In this document: positions 33,665 to 42,067 of the stretch, piece by piece
Numbering within the stretch: the first letter of the stretch is position 1
Layout: every line of letters starts with the position of its first letter
Source of the DNA: Collinsella aerofaciens
GTDB lineage: Bacteria; Actinomycetota; Coriobacteriia; Coriobacteriales; Coriobacteriaceae
Direction: 5' to 3'
Assembly: GCF_009876115.1 (NCBI RefSeq)
Contig: NZ_WWSY01000009.1
Coordinates: 1 to 64,000 of the forward strand
Length of the DNA: 64,000 bases
Position numbers and translations under genes: made by a program
Notes under the pieces: model-generated
The model's database searches: none
What the model was told of the DNA's origin: nothing
The model's input: only the letters and a program-made list of their open reading frames with translations

Positions 33665-35587
33665 ATGGAAGAGGCCTATCGTCAAGCGCGCAAGCGCGGC
33701 GAACAGGGACGCCGTCGCGCCATCAGCCAAAGCGAGCATCCATATCTTACGGACCTCGACAGCTTGGTCGCCCAGCTTCCCTGCGGGCAGCGCGAGAACA
33801 TCGGCCTGCGGGACATTCCGCTCGAAATGGTCGTCGGCACGGTTACCAAAGGTCGCCAGTCCGCCTTTTCGTGTAACTTTATGCCGCTGCTCCCCTGGAA
33901 TACCGAATTCGCCCGCAAATGGTCCAACCTCTACGATATCCAAATCTCCGAGGGCTACCGCGACCCCATCATCGTCACCGAGTTCATGCACCGCTTTTAC
34001 GTCCAAGAGGGCAACAAGCGTGTCAGCGTCCTCAAATTCCTTGACGCTCCGACGGTTTCGGCCAAGGTGACGCGTCTGTACCCCGGTAAGTGGGATTCCG
34101 TCGAGAGCCGCCTGTACGGTGAGTTTTGCGCCTTTTGGTACGTATGCCCCCTGTACGAGATTGAGTTTTCGCGCGAGGGCAGCTACGAGATGCTTGCCAA
34201 AATGCTCGGCCAAGATCTTGTCGAAAAATGGCCTCAAAAGAAGGTCGACTACCTACGTCACACCTTCCTGCTCTTTAAGCGCGCCTATCTTCGCGCGGGC
34301 GGCGACCACTTGGACATTACGCCTGCCGATGCCATGCTCGTCTACCTCAACGTCTACAACCAGGACCGTCTGCTGGATACGCCGACGGATATCGTCGTCA
34401 ACCGTCTGTGCAAGATTTGGCGCGAGCTTGTCATTGCCGGCAAAAGCGACGAGGACAAAGTCGATCTTGTCGAAGCGCCGCAGCCCAACGAGAAAGAGGG
34501 CGCACCGACAAAAGCTACCTCGGGCGTGCTCAACTTCTTTATGAGCAAGACCGTCTACTCCACTGCCAATCCCATGCGAATCGCCTTTATCCACGAGTTT
34601 CCCTGTGCCACGTCGAGCTGGGACAGCCTACACGACCAGGGCCGCCGGTATCTTGATGAGCACTTTGGCGGCATCGTGCGCACCGAGGCGTTCGAGGACT
34701 GCCACGATTCGGACGTGTTCTACGCCGCCGTCGAGACAGCCGTAAAGCACGGGGCGAACGTCATCTTCTCGACCTCACACCGGCTCATGGAATACACGCT
34801 CAGGGCGTCAGTCGAGTATCCCCAGGTGCGGTTCCTTAACTGCTCAATCGGCCTTCCCCACCAAAGCGTCCGCTCGTACTTTGGAAAGATGTACGAGGCC
34901 AAGTTCCTACTGGGCGCCCTTGCCGCCAGCATGGCCGACAACCACCGTATTGGCTACCATGCGTCGGTCTTCGCCTCGGGCGCGCTGAGCGAAATCAACG
35001 CCTTCGCTATCGGTGCCTCGCTGCTCGACCCTCGTGCGCAGATTATCCTCACTTGGGGAGATGTTCCCGCCGGCGGTCTTGCCGAAGCCATGTGTCGCGA
35101 GGACGTGAGCGTCATGACCGGCGCCGATATGTCCAAGTCTCTCGAGGACCCCACCGCCTACGGGCTTCACCGTCTGGCAAACGGCAAGGAAGTTACCGGT
35201 ATTGCTATGCCGGTATGGAACTGGGGCCGTTACTACGAACTCATCGTACGCAGCCTACTGCACGGCACATGGGACGAGACCGCCGATGACCAGCAGGTGC
35301 GCGCCGTCAACTACTGGTACGGTATGAGCTCCGGCGTCATCGATATTCGCTACGCTCCGGGCCTACCCTATCAGACGCGTAAACTTGTGCAGCTGCTTCG
35401 CAACGGCATTGTCGAGGGCTCCATCAACCCATTTGGCGGCGAGCTCCACAGCCAGGACGGCGTGGTTCAGATTGAGGGCTTCCCTCCCCTGCCGAGTACG
35501 CAGATTGTCGAGATGAACTGGCTGGCTGACAACGTTATAGGCTCGATTCCGCAGCTCGATAACGAGCCGGAGGTCCGTGCCCTATGA
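33665..35587 (+). CDS. ParB-like domain + BMP (PnrA-like) binding domain fusion, cytoplasmic
   Basis: 640 residues with no signal peptide or lipobox. Residues about 40-170 hold a ParB/sulfiredoxin-like stretch (IGLRDIPLEMVVGTVTKGRQ; PIIVTEFMHRFYVQEGNKRV). Residues about 300-640 form a basic-membrane-protein/PnrA-type ligand-binding domain (MRIAFIHEFPCATSSWDSLH; FLLGALAASMADNHRIGYHA), normally a nucleoside-binding lipoprotein. Keeping this domain in the cytoplasm suggests sensing rather than transport. The stop overlaps the phosphoesterase start (ATGA), so both act together. ATG with GGGAG 8 nt upstream. Function inferred only. Confidence 0.75.
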   Translation: MEEAYRQARKRGEQGRRRAISQSEHPYLTDLDSLVAQLPCGQRENIGLRDIPLEMVVGTVTKGRQSAFSCNFMPLLPWNTEFARKWSNLYDIQISEGYRDPIIVTEFMHRFYVQEGNKRVSVLKFLDAPTVSAKVTRLYPGKWDSVESRLYGEFCAFWYVCPLYEIEFSREGSYEMLAKMLGQDLVEKWPQKKVDYLRHTFLLFKRAYLRAGGDHLDITPADAMLVYLNVYNQDRLLDTPTDIVVNRLCKIWRELVIAGKSDEDKVDLVEAPQPNEKEGAPTKATSGVLNFFMSKTVYSTANPMRIAFIHEFPCATSSWDSLHDQGRRYLDEHFGGIVRTEAFEDCHDSDVFYAAVETAVKHGANVIFSTSHRLMEYTLRASVEYPQVRFLNCSIGLPHQSVRSYFGKMYEAKFLLGALAASMADNHRIGYHASVFASGALSEINAFAIGASLLDPRAQIILTWGDVPAGGLAEAMCREDVSVMTGADMSKSLEDPTAYGLHRLANGKEVTGIAMPVWNWGRYYELIVRSLLHGTWDETADDQQVRAVNYWYGMSSGVIDIRYAPGLPYQTRKLVQLLRNGIVEGSINPFGGELHSQDGVVQIEGFPPLPSTQIVEMNWLADNVIGSIPQLDNEPEVRAL

Positions 35588-36294
35588 ATATCCTAGCCAT
35601 TGCCGATGTAGAGGAGCGCTGCCTGTGGGAATGTTTTCGCAAGGAGCGCTTTGAGGACGTTGACCTGATTCTATCCGCAGGCGACCTGGATCCGGACTAT
35701 CTTGAGTTTTTGGTCACTGTCATCAACAAACCGCTTGTGTACGTTCGTGGCAACCACGACGACCGCTACGCGCGCCATGCACCGGGCGGGTGCATTTGTG
35801 TTGAGGACAGCGTATATGTGTACCGAGGTATTCGCATTGCGGGTCTGGGCGGTTCCATGCGCTACCGCGACGGCGCGAACATGTATACCGAGCGCGAGAT
35901 GGCAAAACGCATGCGCAAGCTATCGCGAAAAATCGCACTGGTAGACGGATGCGATATTCTACTTACCCATGCACCCGTCGCAGGCATGGGCGACCTGGAC
36001 GACCTGCCGCATCGAGGATTCGAGTGCTTTAATGCGGCTCTTGAGTCTTGGGGTCCCGACTATATGATTCACGGGCATGTGCACCAAAGCTACGGCCCCA
36101 ACTTTCAACGCGAGCGCCAACACCCATGCGGAACGAAGATTGTCAACGCCTGCGGCTATACCAAGATCGAAATTGACGAGGCGCGCTACCCCACGCGCGG
36201 TTGGAAGGCCGCTTGGCTCAACTCGCAAACCATGCGCCGCGAGCTCAAACGCCACGAAGCAATCGAGTCTTCAACCGCCAGAACCCCCTGGTAA
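35584..36294 (+). CDS. Calcineurin-like metallophosphoesterase
   Basis: 236 residues. Metal-binding motifs: AIADVEE (D8, E10), GDLD (D34), GNHDD (N57, H58), THAP (H129) and HGHVH (H163-H167). The first motif is D-x-E where D-x-H is usual, an altered metal ligand worth noting. Likely a phosphodiesterase or phosphatase acting on a small or nucleotide-like molecule. Translationally coupled (4-nt overlap) to the BMP fusion gene, implying one pathway. Followed by a REP-like hairpin and then a terminator. Confidence 0.88.
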   Translation: MNILAIADVEERCLWECFRKERFEDVDLILSAGDLDPDYLEFLVTVINKPLVYVRGNHDDRYARHAPGGCICVEDSVYVYRGIRIAGLGGSMRYRDGANMYTEREMAKRMRKLSRKIALVDGCDILLTHAPVAGMGDLDDLPHRGFECFNAALESWGPDYMIHGHVHQSYGPNFQRERQHPCGTKIVNACGYTKIEIDEARYPTRGWKAAWLNSQTMRRELKRHEAIESSTARTPW

Positions 36295-36302
36295 CTGCCA
36301 AC

Positions 36303-36364
36303 AACCACCACGAAGGGGATAGGCACCTTTATGGTGGTTTTGCTGACTCGTCCGACCTGTCCAT
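36303..36364. repeat. REP-like hairpin, copy 2, with shared 3' extension
   Basis: AACCACCACGAAGG faces CTTTATGGTGGTTT; the following TGCTGACTCGTCCGACCTGT is shared exactly with 38319-38379. The two copies directly flank the second ECF/anti-sigma locus. Confidence 0.8.
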
Positions 36365-36405
36365 CACGGTGCTTGTGTAATTAACGAGAACACTCATTGT
36401 TTTGT

Positions 36406-36436
36406 AAGGACGGCGCTCACGTGCCGTCTTTTTTTG
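36406..36436 (+). terminator. Terminator of the BMP-fusion/phosphoesterase operon
   Basis: AAGGACGGC pairs with GCCGTCTT around GCTCACGT, followed by TTTTTTT. Confidence 0.8.
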
Positions 36437-36526
36437 TCAACTTATGCAGTCTCGACCGTGTTGTATGTAGAGGGACCTCGCGAGACGCCTTCCCTATATC
36501 CATCACGACCAATTGGAGGTGACACT

Positions 36527-37087
36527 ATGCCTGCACGCCGTAACCGCAATAGCACGCTCCGATGCGATGCCGGTCAGATCGAGCGGAAAGCAAAGCGCTT
36601 GGTCGACACGTATTCCGACCTCATCCTTCGATTGTGCTATTCGGCCCTTGGATCCGCTGACGACGCTCAAGACATCTGCCAGGACACGCTGATCAAGATT
36701 CTCCAACGCACTCAACCGTTCGACTCGCTCGAACACGAACGTGCTTGGGTGATCCGAGTCGCACTGAACGCATGTCGCGATATCGGCCGTACGCACGCGA
36801 ATCACCCGGTTGTCGACCTCGATTCGCTCCCCGATTTCTGCGCACCCGTAACACATACCGAGCAAGAATTCGCGCAACGCGACTGCGCCATTCTTTCCGC
36901 TGTCACGGCCCTGCCTCAAGCACAGCGCATCGCCATCTTTTTGCACTACTACGCAGGCATGAGCATCAGGGAAATCGCAGACGCCGTTCACGCGACGCCA
37001 GCTGCAACCGCCCAGCACCTTAGCCGCGGACGTGCGTCACTTCGGCTTTCCTTGAAAGGAGACCACAATGACTACGAATTCGAATGA
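36527..37087 (+). CDS. ECF-family RNA polymerase sigma factor (second)
   Basis: 186 residues. Region 2: YSDLILRLCYSALGSADDAQ then DICQDTLIKILQ and WVIRVALNACRDIGR. Region 4: LPQAQRIAIFLHYYAGMSIR then EIADAVHATPAATAQHLSRG. ATG 36527 follows GGAGGTG; the longer open frame upstream is not needed. The stop overlaps the partner gene by 20 nt. It is diverged from the sigma factor at 5100-5618 but has the same organisation, so the two pairs probably answer different envelope signals. Confidence 0.9.
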   Translation: MPARRNRNSTLRCDAGQIERKAKRLVDTYSDLILRLCYSALGSADDAQDICQDTLIKILQRTQPFDSLEHERAWVIRVALNACRDIGRTHANHPVVDLDSLPDFCAPVTHTEQEFAQRDCAILSAVTALPQAQRIAIFLHYYAGMSIREIADAVHATPAATAQHLSRGRASLRLSLKGDHNDYEFE

Positions 37088-38198
37088 CTATCGCCACGCC
37101 CTGGAGCACATTTCGTTTACCGATAATGCGAAGCAGCACATGGCAAACTCGATTGCTCAGTCCGTCGCCTCAAGCGATGCGGCGACCGCTCAAAGCAACT
37201 TTAATGGCACGCGACGCAAGCCGCGCATCGCCCGCCATCCCGTAAGAACAGTCGCTCGCATTGCCGCTGTAACGGCAGTCCTCGCTATCGTCATTGGAGG
37301 CGCTGGCACGGCTATGGCAACAGGCGTCCTGCCGCTTCCTTCTGACATGCTTTCCGACATCTTTGACGGACCTGCTTCTCAAACCGAGATCATCGACCGT
37401 ATTGGCCGGCCCGTCGGTGCTAGCTGCTCCAACAACGGAGTCACCGTGACCGCCGACGCCATCATGGGCGACAAGGATATGGTTACCATCGCCTATACGC
37501 TTACGTTCGACGATCCCGCTGCCCTGAAAAAGCTTTCCGAGCCGGGCGAGAACGGAACTATCGCCGGAAGTGTCGATGGAAACGTATACGTTGATGGCGA
37601 GCATGGCGGCCAAGGCCAATCATGGCTCATTGACAAGAACCCCAATGACTCCAGCATTCAATACTTTGCACAGTTCAGCGTTGAATCACCCGGCCTTATG
37701 GGCAGGACCGTCCGCACGCATATCAACTCTCTCGTTGTGCCACGTGCTGGCAAAGAGCTTCCCGAGTATAAGAAAATACTTACGGGCCCATGGGATCTTA
37801 AGTTCCAGCTGAATTACGAAGATACATCCGTTACGATTCCCGCGCCCAAATCGGTCAACTTTAACGGCACCAAGGCGACGATTCAAGAGGCCACCGTATC
37901 CTGCGTTGGCGTTTCAGTCCGCTACAACATAGATCGTTCCATCGAACACGACAACAACAGCGGCAAGATGTCTCAAAACATGGAGGAGTCTATGGATGCC
38001 GTTGGCAACATACCCCTCATCGTGACGTTCAAAGACGGTCATGTTGAGGACGCAACCAGCCACAGCGGCTATTTCGCAAATAAACTGGATAACGGCACCA
38101 CTGATGTCCACAAGACCTGGCCGTTCTCGCAAGTTTGTGACACAGACAAGATTGCAAGCGTACAAATTGGCGATACGGTCATTCCCATGAATTCGTAA
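37068..38198 (+). CDS. Membrane-anchored anti-sigma-type protein (DUF4179-like, second)
   Basis: 376 residues. A cytoplasmic N-terminus of about 60 residues precedes one membrane helix near 66-88 (TVARIAAVTAVLAIVIGGAG) and a large extracytoplasmic beta-rich region (SNNGVTVTADAIMGDKDMVT then IAYTLTF) as in DUF4179-type proteins. Paired with the overlapping ECF gene as probable anti-sigma. ATG with AAAGGAG. No terminator was seen immediately after; a REP-like hairpin lies 120 nt on. Confidence 0.78.
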   Translation: MTTNSNDYRHALEHISFTDNAKQHMANSIAQSVASSDAATAQSNFNGTRRKPRIARHPVRTVARIAAVTAVLAIVIGGAGTAMATGVLPLPSDMLSDIFDGPASQTEIIDRIGRPVGASCSNNGVTVTADAIMGDKDMVTIAYTLTFDDPAALKKLSEPGENGTIAGSVDGNVYVDGEHGGQGQSWLIDKNPNDSSIQYFAQFSVESPGLMGRTVRTHINSLVVPRAGKELPEYKKILTGPWDLKFQLNYEDTSVTIPAPKSVNFNGTKATIQEATVSCVGVSVRYNIDRSIEHDNNSGKMSQNMEESMDAVGNIPLIVTFKDGHVEDATSHSGYFANKLDNGTTDVHKTWPFSQVCDTDKIASVQIGDTVIPMNS

Positions 38199-38318
38199 CG
38201 CTACGCGGCTCGTATATGCACCCGGTTCCGCACTTCGCGTCTAAAGATGCGCTGTCATCGAGCAGCGTGAGCGCAAGGCCGCCCGTATGGTCGGCTGGGA
38301 ACACCTCGTTGCGCTAAA

Positions 38319-38379
38319 AATTACCACGAAGGGGACCGGCACCTTTGTGGTGGTTTTGCTGACTCGTCCGACCTGTCCC
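38319..38379. repeat. REP-like hairpin, copy 3, with shared 3' extension
   Basis: TTACCACGAAGGGGACCGGC faces CTTTGTGGTGGTTTT; it continues with the same extension as 36303-36364, making a direct repeat 2 kb apart. The stretch 38199-38318 between the anti-sigma gene and this repeat shows nothing else. Confidence 0.8.
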
Positions 38380-38387
38380 AACGGTTT

Positions 38388-38444
38388 GTCTCAATCTGTA
38401 ACAGGTAGGGCCCAAATAATCGGTTAGCTGTTACAGATCGAGAC
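38388..38444. repeat. GTCTC-ATCTGTAACA hairpin family, copy a
   Basis: Arms GTCTCAATCTGTAACA and TGTTACAGATCGAGAC pair with one G-T wobble. The 25-nt middle is unlike the other copies. First of a tandem pair in the gap before the leuB remnant. Confidence 0.8.
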
Positions 38445-38468
38445 AGACCACGGATGCTCAGCCGAAAA

Positions 38469-38523
38469 TCTCAATCTGTAACAGGTAGGAACGATTTTGC
38501 CCCTTAGATGTTACAGATTGAGA
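38469..38523. repeat. GTCTC-ATCTGTAACA hairpin family, copy b
   Basis: TCTCAATCTGTAACA and TGTTACAGATTGAGA are perfect arms. The middle reads GGTAGGAACGATTTTGCCCC and ends TTAGA. Period to copy a is 81 nt. Confidence 0.8.
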
Positions 38524-38549
38524 TATTTGACAGCTTGAATCGGCATCGC

Positions 38550-39197
38550 CTACAGCGCGGCGACGACCTTGTCGCCCATCGTCGTGGTGCCGAGGATCTT
38601 ATCTGCCGGGGTGTTGACATCGGCGATGTCACGGGTGCGCCAGCCCTCGTCGAGCACGCGCGCCACGGCGCTCTCGATCCACGCGGCTTGCTCGCCCATG
38701 TCGAGCGCGTAGGTCAGCAGCATCGCCACTGACAAGATTTGAGCCAGCGGATTGGCCACGCCGAGCCCCGCGATGTCAGGAGCGCTGCCAGCGCTCGGCC
38801 CAAACAGCGATACGCCATCATCCAGCGAGGCAGAGGCAAGCATACCGAGCGATCCGGTAATCTGAGCCGCCTCATCGGACAGGATGTCGCCGAACATGTT
38901 CTCCGTCACCACGACGTCAAAGTCTGCCGGTCGACTGATGAGCTGCATGGCGGCGTTGTCGACGAGCAGGTCCTCAAGCTCCACGTCGGAGTACTCCTCG
39001 TCTTGCACGCGATGCACGATCTCGCGCCACATGCGGCTCGTCTCCAGCACGTTGCGCTTATCAACGCTCGTCACCTTGCCGCGACGTTTGCGCGCCGCCT
39101 CAAATGCCTGGCGCGCAATGCGCTCAATCTCGTACTCGCGATACTCCATCACGTCGACCGCACGCTGACCGGCCGCACCCGCAGCGCCCGCGCAGGT
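38550..39197 (-). pseudogene. leuB: 3' part of 3-isopropylmalate dehydrogenase gene
   Basis: About 215 codons of LeuB C-terminal sequence remain: [20 protein letters not shown] then [39 protein letters not shown] and [20 protein letters not shown]. The first 130-150 residues, including the substrate arginines, are missing. Upstream it joins leuA sequence out of frame near 39190. The catalytic Lys and Asp regions are present, but the protein cannot be complete, so it is non-functional as read. Confidence 0.9.
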
Positions 39198-39756
39198 CAC
39201 GGATGCGGGCGCCAAAGTCCCACGGCATGTTGTAGCCCATCGTATCGGGGATGTTCACGACCGTGGCACCGGCCCTTACGGCCGCCTCGATAATGCGCAC
39301 CAGAAACTCCTGATCGGAGCGGCCGGCATCCTCGGCATAGAACTCAACATCGTCAACGAACTTGCGAGCATGTTTGACGGCATGGATCGCTCACTCAATT
39401 GCCCTTTCCTCAGTCATATGGAGCTTGTCGCGCAGGTGACTGGTGCTCACACCCAGCCCTGTATGGATACGGGGCCTCTGGGCCGTTTTGAGCGCCTCTG
39501 CAGCCACTTCGATATCCCTGTCGACAGCGCGCGTCAGGCCGCATACCGTGCATCGGTCGCCCGCAATCTTGCCAATCTCCTGTACGGAGCGAAAGTCACC
39601 AGGACTCGAGATGGGAAAGCCCGCCTCGATAACGTCCACGTTCATGCGCACCAGCTGGCGGGCGATGAAGAGCTTTTCCTCGGTATTCATGCTGGCGCCC
39701 GGCGACTGCTCACCGTCGCACAGGGTGGCGTCAAAGATTGTGATTTTGCGGCTTAT
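39190..39756 (-). pseudogene. leuA: 5' part of 2-isopropylmalate synthase gene, multiply damaged
   Basis: The reading from 39756 gives [20 protein letters not shown] then [20 protein letters not shown], clearly LeuA. Four lesions: the start codon is ATA behind an intact GGAGG; the catalytic Arg of TLRDGEQ is Cys (CGC to TGC); GAG-TGA-GCG is a nonsense codon where Arg is expected (39390 region); and after [12 protein letters not shown] the gene breaks into leuB. About 187 of roughly 510 codons remain. leuC and leuD are not found in the window. Confidence 0.92.
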
Positions 39757-39820
39757 ATGTTCCTCCTGATTGACCGTTTTATGACAGATGGCTTTCAGGA
39801 GAGAGAAGGCCTAGAGATAG

Positions 39821-39879
39821 AAAAATACCCGTGTCGCTCATCACGCCTGAAAGCGGCAGACGATAGCGCACCCGGGTAC
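39821..39879 (-). terminator. leu attenuator terminator
   Basis: On the minus strand TACCCGGGTGCGCT pairs with AGCGACACGGGTA (one bulge), followed by TTTTTC. The 5' side GCGCTATC can alternatively pair with GATAGCGC at the end of the leader peptide gene, giving an antiterminator. This is the usual logic of leucine attenuation. Confidence 0.75.
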
Positions 39880-39907
39880 AACAAATCGTTATAGCGAGAT
39901 TACAACC

Positions 39908-39967
39908 CTAGCGCGCTATCCAATCTAGTAGCGCTAGGCCTAGGAGCTGTTGCGTGTTCTTAAACAT
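39908..39967 (-). CDS. leuL: leu operon leader peptide
   Basis: A 19-residue open frame, MFKNTQQLLGLALLDWIAR, with five leucines of which four use the rare codon CTA and one CTC. GGGAG lies 7 nt before the ATG. Stalling at these codons when Leu-tRNA is short would favour the antiterminator. It lies between a good promoter and the attenuator terminator, upstream of the leuA remnant. Confidence 0.85.
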   Translation of the reverse strand: MFKNTQQLLGLALLDWIAR

Positions 39968-39992
39968 GTTGGGCTCCCTTCGGCCTCGGGTA

Positions 39993-40021
39993 GTACTACA
40001 TCGCGCTAAAGTACAACACAA
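39993..40021 (-). promoter_or_regulatory. Promoter of the former leu operon
   Basis: Minus-strand TTGTGT (complement of 40016-40021) and TAGTAC (complement of 39993-39998) have 17-nt spacing, ending 26 nt before the leader peptide start. Confidence 0.5.
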
Positions 40022-40023
40022 GT

Positions 40024-40063
40024 AAAACCACCACAAGGGTGCCTGTCCCCTTCGTGGTGGTTT
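40024..40063. repeat. REP-like hairpin, copy 4, reverse orientation
   Basis: AAAACCACCACAAGG faces CTTCGTGGTGGTTT with GTGCCTGTCCC in the apex, the reverse complement of the GGGACAGGCAC core. It abuts the -35 of the leu promoter. Confidence 0.8.
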
Positions 40064-40079
40064 CGTTGACTCAAAAGCA

Positions 40080-40117
40080 AGAGACCCGGTCCTGCACGAG
40101 GCAGAACCGGGTCTCTT
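40080..40117 (-). terminator. rplKA terminator
   Basis: AGAGACCCGGTTCTGC and GCAGGACCGGGTCTCT form a 16-bp stem on the minus strand with a G-U pair, followed by TGCTTTTG. Confidence 0.85.
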
Positions 40118-40153
40118 TAGCAATGCTTGCTTTGCTCAGGCAGTAACTGTTAG

Positions 40154-40861
40154 TTACTCAGCCAGGAAGTCGCGCTGGATAGCGGGATCGACCTTGACGC
40201 CAGGGCCCATGGTGGAAGACACGGAGATGGACTTGACGTACTTGCCCTTAGCAGAAGAGGGCTTGACGCGCAGGATCTCGGTGTACAGGGCAGCGTAGTT
40301 CTCGACGAGCTGCTGCTCAGAGAAGGACTTCTTGCCCAGGGGCACGTGGCAGATGCCGTAGCGGTCGGCGCGGTACTCAACGCGGCCAGCCTTGAGCTCG
40401 GAGACCATCTTGGCGACGTCCATGGTCACGGTGCCGAGCTTGGGGTTCGGCATGAGGCCACGGGGACCAAGGATCTTACCGATGCGGCCAACCTTGGCCA
40501 TCATGTTCGGCGTAGCGATAGCGGCGTCGAAGTTGATCTCGCCCTTCTGAATCTGGGCGACAAGCTCGTCGGAACCGATGATGTCGGCGCCGGCAGCCTC
40601 AGCCTCGCGGGCCTTCTCGCCCTCGGCGAAGACGGCAACACGAACGGTCTTGCCGGTGCCGTGGGGCAGGGAGATGGAACCACGGATGTTCTGGTCAGCC
40701 TTACGAGTATCGATGCCCAGACGGAAGTGGGCCTCGACGGTCTCGTCGAACTTGGCGGTGTCGAGCTCCTTAATGAGCTTGGCAGCCTGAAGGGGGGTGT
40801 AGAGCGTGGCGCGGTCGATCTTCTCGGCAGCGGCGTTATAGCTCTTACCATGCTTAGCCAT
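40154..40861 (-). CDS. rplA: 50S ribosomal protein L1
   Basis: 235 residues. L1 forms the mobile L1 stalk of 23S rRNA and can repress rplKA. Blocks [49 protein letters not shown] and [13 protein letters not shown] are typical. Two ATGs lie two codons apart; 40861 gives proper spacing (8 nt) from GGAGG. Confidence 0.97.
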   Translation of the reverse strand: MAKHGKSYNAAAEKIDRATLYTPLQAAKLIKELDTAKFDETVEAHFRLGIDTRKADQNIRGSISLPHGTGKTVRVAVFAEGEKAREAEAAGADIIGSDELVAQIQKGEINFDAAIATPNMMAKVGRIGKILGPRGLMPNPKLGTVTMDVAKMVSELKAGRVEYRADRYGICHVPLGKKSFSEQQLVENYAALYTEILRVKPSSAKGKYVKSISVSSTMGPGVKVDPAIQRDFLAE

Positions 40862-40978
40862 GTGCATTACCTCCTGTGGTTAAACGGGCGTGAGCCCTCC
40901 CACATCGTATCGTGTGCCCTATTGCACACATTTAACGGGCGCCCCGGTCGGAGCACCCGTCATTACCTAAAGAAATCG

Positions 40979-41407
40979 CTACTCAGCGATGGTGACGCCC
41001 ATGGAACGGGCGGTACCGGCGATGATCTTCTTGGCGGCGTCAATGTCGTTGGCATTGAGGTCCGGCATCTTGATCTCGGCGATCTTGGTGAGCTGCTCCT
41101 GGGAGAGCTGACCGACCTTGTCGGCCTGGGGCTTAGCGGAACCAGACTTGAGGTTCAGCTCCTTCTTGATGAGGTGAGCCGCCGGCGGGGTCTTGGTGAT
41201 GAAGGAGAAGGACTTGTCCTCGTAGACAGAGATCTCAACGGGGATGATGTCGCCCTTCTTGTCCTGCGTCTCGGCGTTAAAGGCCTGGCAGAACTGCATG
41301 ATGTTCACGCCAGCAGCGCCCAGGGCGGGGCCGACGGGAGGAGCGGGGTTAGCTGCACCAGCAGGAATCTGGAGCTTAATGACGTTGGCAACCTTCTTCT
41401 CAGCCAT
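40979..41407 (-). CDS. rplK: 50S ribosomal protein L11
   Basis: 142 residues. L11 forms the GTPase-associated centre and the thiostrepton-binding face. Shows [20 protein letters not shown] then [11 protein letters not shown], and [12 protein letters not shown] with the conserved prolines. ATG 41407 with AAAGGA 6 nt upstream is preferred over the ATG two codons earlier. Precedes rplA by about 117 nt. Confidence 0.97.
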   Translation of the reverse strand: MAEKKVANVIKLQIPAGAANPAPPVGPALGAAGVNIMQFCQAFNAETQDKKGDIIPVEISVYEDKSFSFITKTPPAAHLIKKELNLKSGSAKPQADKVGQLSQEQLTKIAEIKMPDLNANDIDAAKKIIAGTARSMGVTIAE

Positions 41408-41527
41408 GGTCATTCCTTTCGAATCACGAGTGTGAAGTACTTGCTATATCGTAAGCACGCACGTGTTAGAAGCACTCCTGAGATGAGCAGTCACAGAAGA
41501 AGCACGCTCGCGCGAACGGACGAAAAC

Positions 41528-42064
41528 TTAAGCGATGACAGCGACCTGGTTAAAGTCGAGCTCGACCGGCGTCTCGCGGCCAAAGATCATCAGCGTGACC
41601 TTGAGCTTGCCGGCCTCGGTGTTAACCTCGGAGACCTTGCCATCAAAGTCGGTAAGCGGGCCATCGGTGACGCGGACGGACGTGCCGACCTGAATATCAA
41701 CCGAGGTGCGCTTGGGCGAATCGCCCTTACCGGGACGACGAGTCATCTTGTTGTACTCGTCACGGGAAAGCGGAGCGGGCTTGCCGTTGCCGCCTAGGAA
41801 ACCGGTGACGCCGGGCGTGTTGCGAACACACGTCCAAGCATCGTCATCCATCTCCATGCGGACCAGGACATAACCCGGGAAGATCTTGGAATCCTTGGTC
41901 TCGCGCTTGCCACCCTCTTTGATCTCGGTGACGCGCTCCATAGGAATCTCGATATCAAAGATACGGTCCTGCATGCCCATGGTCTCGATGCGATGCTCGA
42001 GATCGGACTTAACGCGGTTCTCGTATCCAGAGTAAGTGTGAACGACGTACCAACGCTTAGACAT
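41528..42064 (-). CDS. nusG: Transcription termination/antitermination factor NusG
   Basis: 178 residues. The NGN domain (KRWYVVHTYSGYENRVKSDL; KIFPGYVLVRMEMDDDAWTC then VRNTPGVTGFLG) and C-terminal KOW motif (VRVTDGPLTDFDGKVSEVN) are complete. Binds RNA polymerase and couples it to Rho or the ribosome. ATG start; 3 nt after secE, as in most bacteria. Confidence 0.97.
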   Translation of the reverse strand: MSKRWYVVHTYSGYENRVKSDLEHRIETMGMQDRIFDIEIPMERVTEIKEGGKRETKDSKIFPGYVLVRMEMDDDAWTCVRNTPGVTGFLGGNGKPAPLSRDEYNKMTRRPGKGDSPKRTSVDIQVGTSVRVTDGPLTDFDGKVSEVNTEAGKLKVTLMIFGRETPVELDFNQVAVIA

Positions 42065-42067
42065 GGT

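Noticed and set aside
39370..39894. 174-codon plus-strand frame over the leu remnant
   Set aside because: Opposite strand of recognisable leuA sequence and its attenuator; no coding signature.
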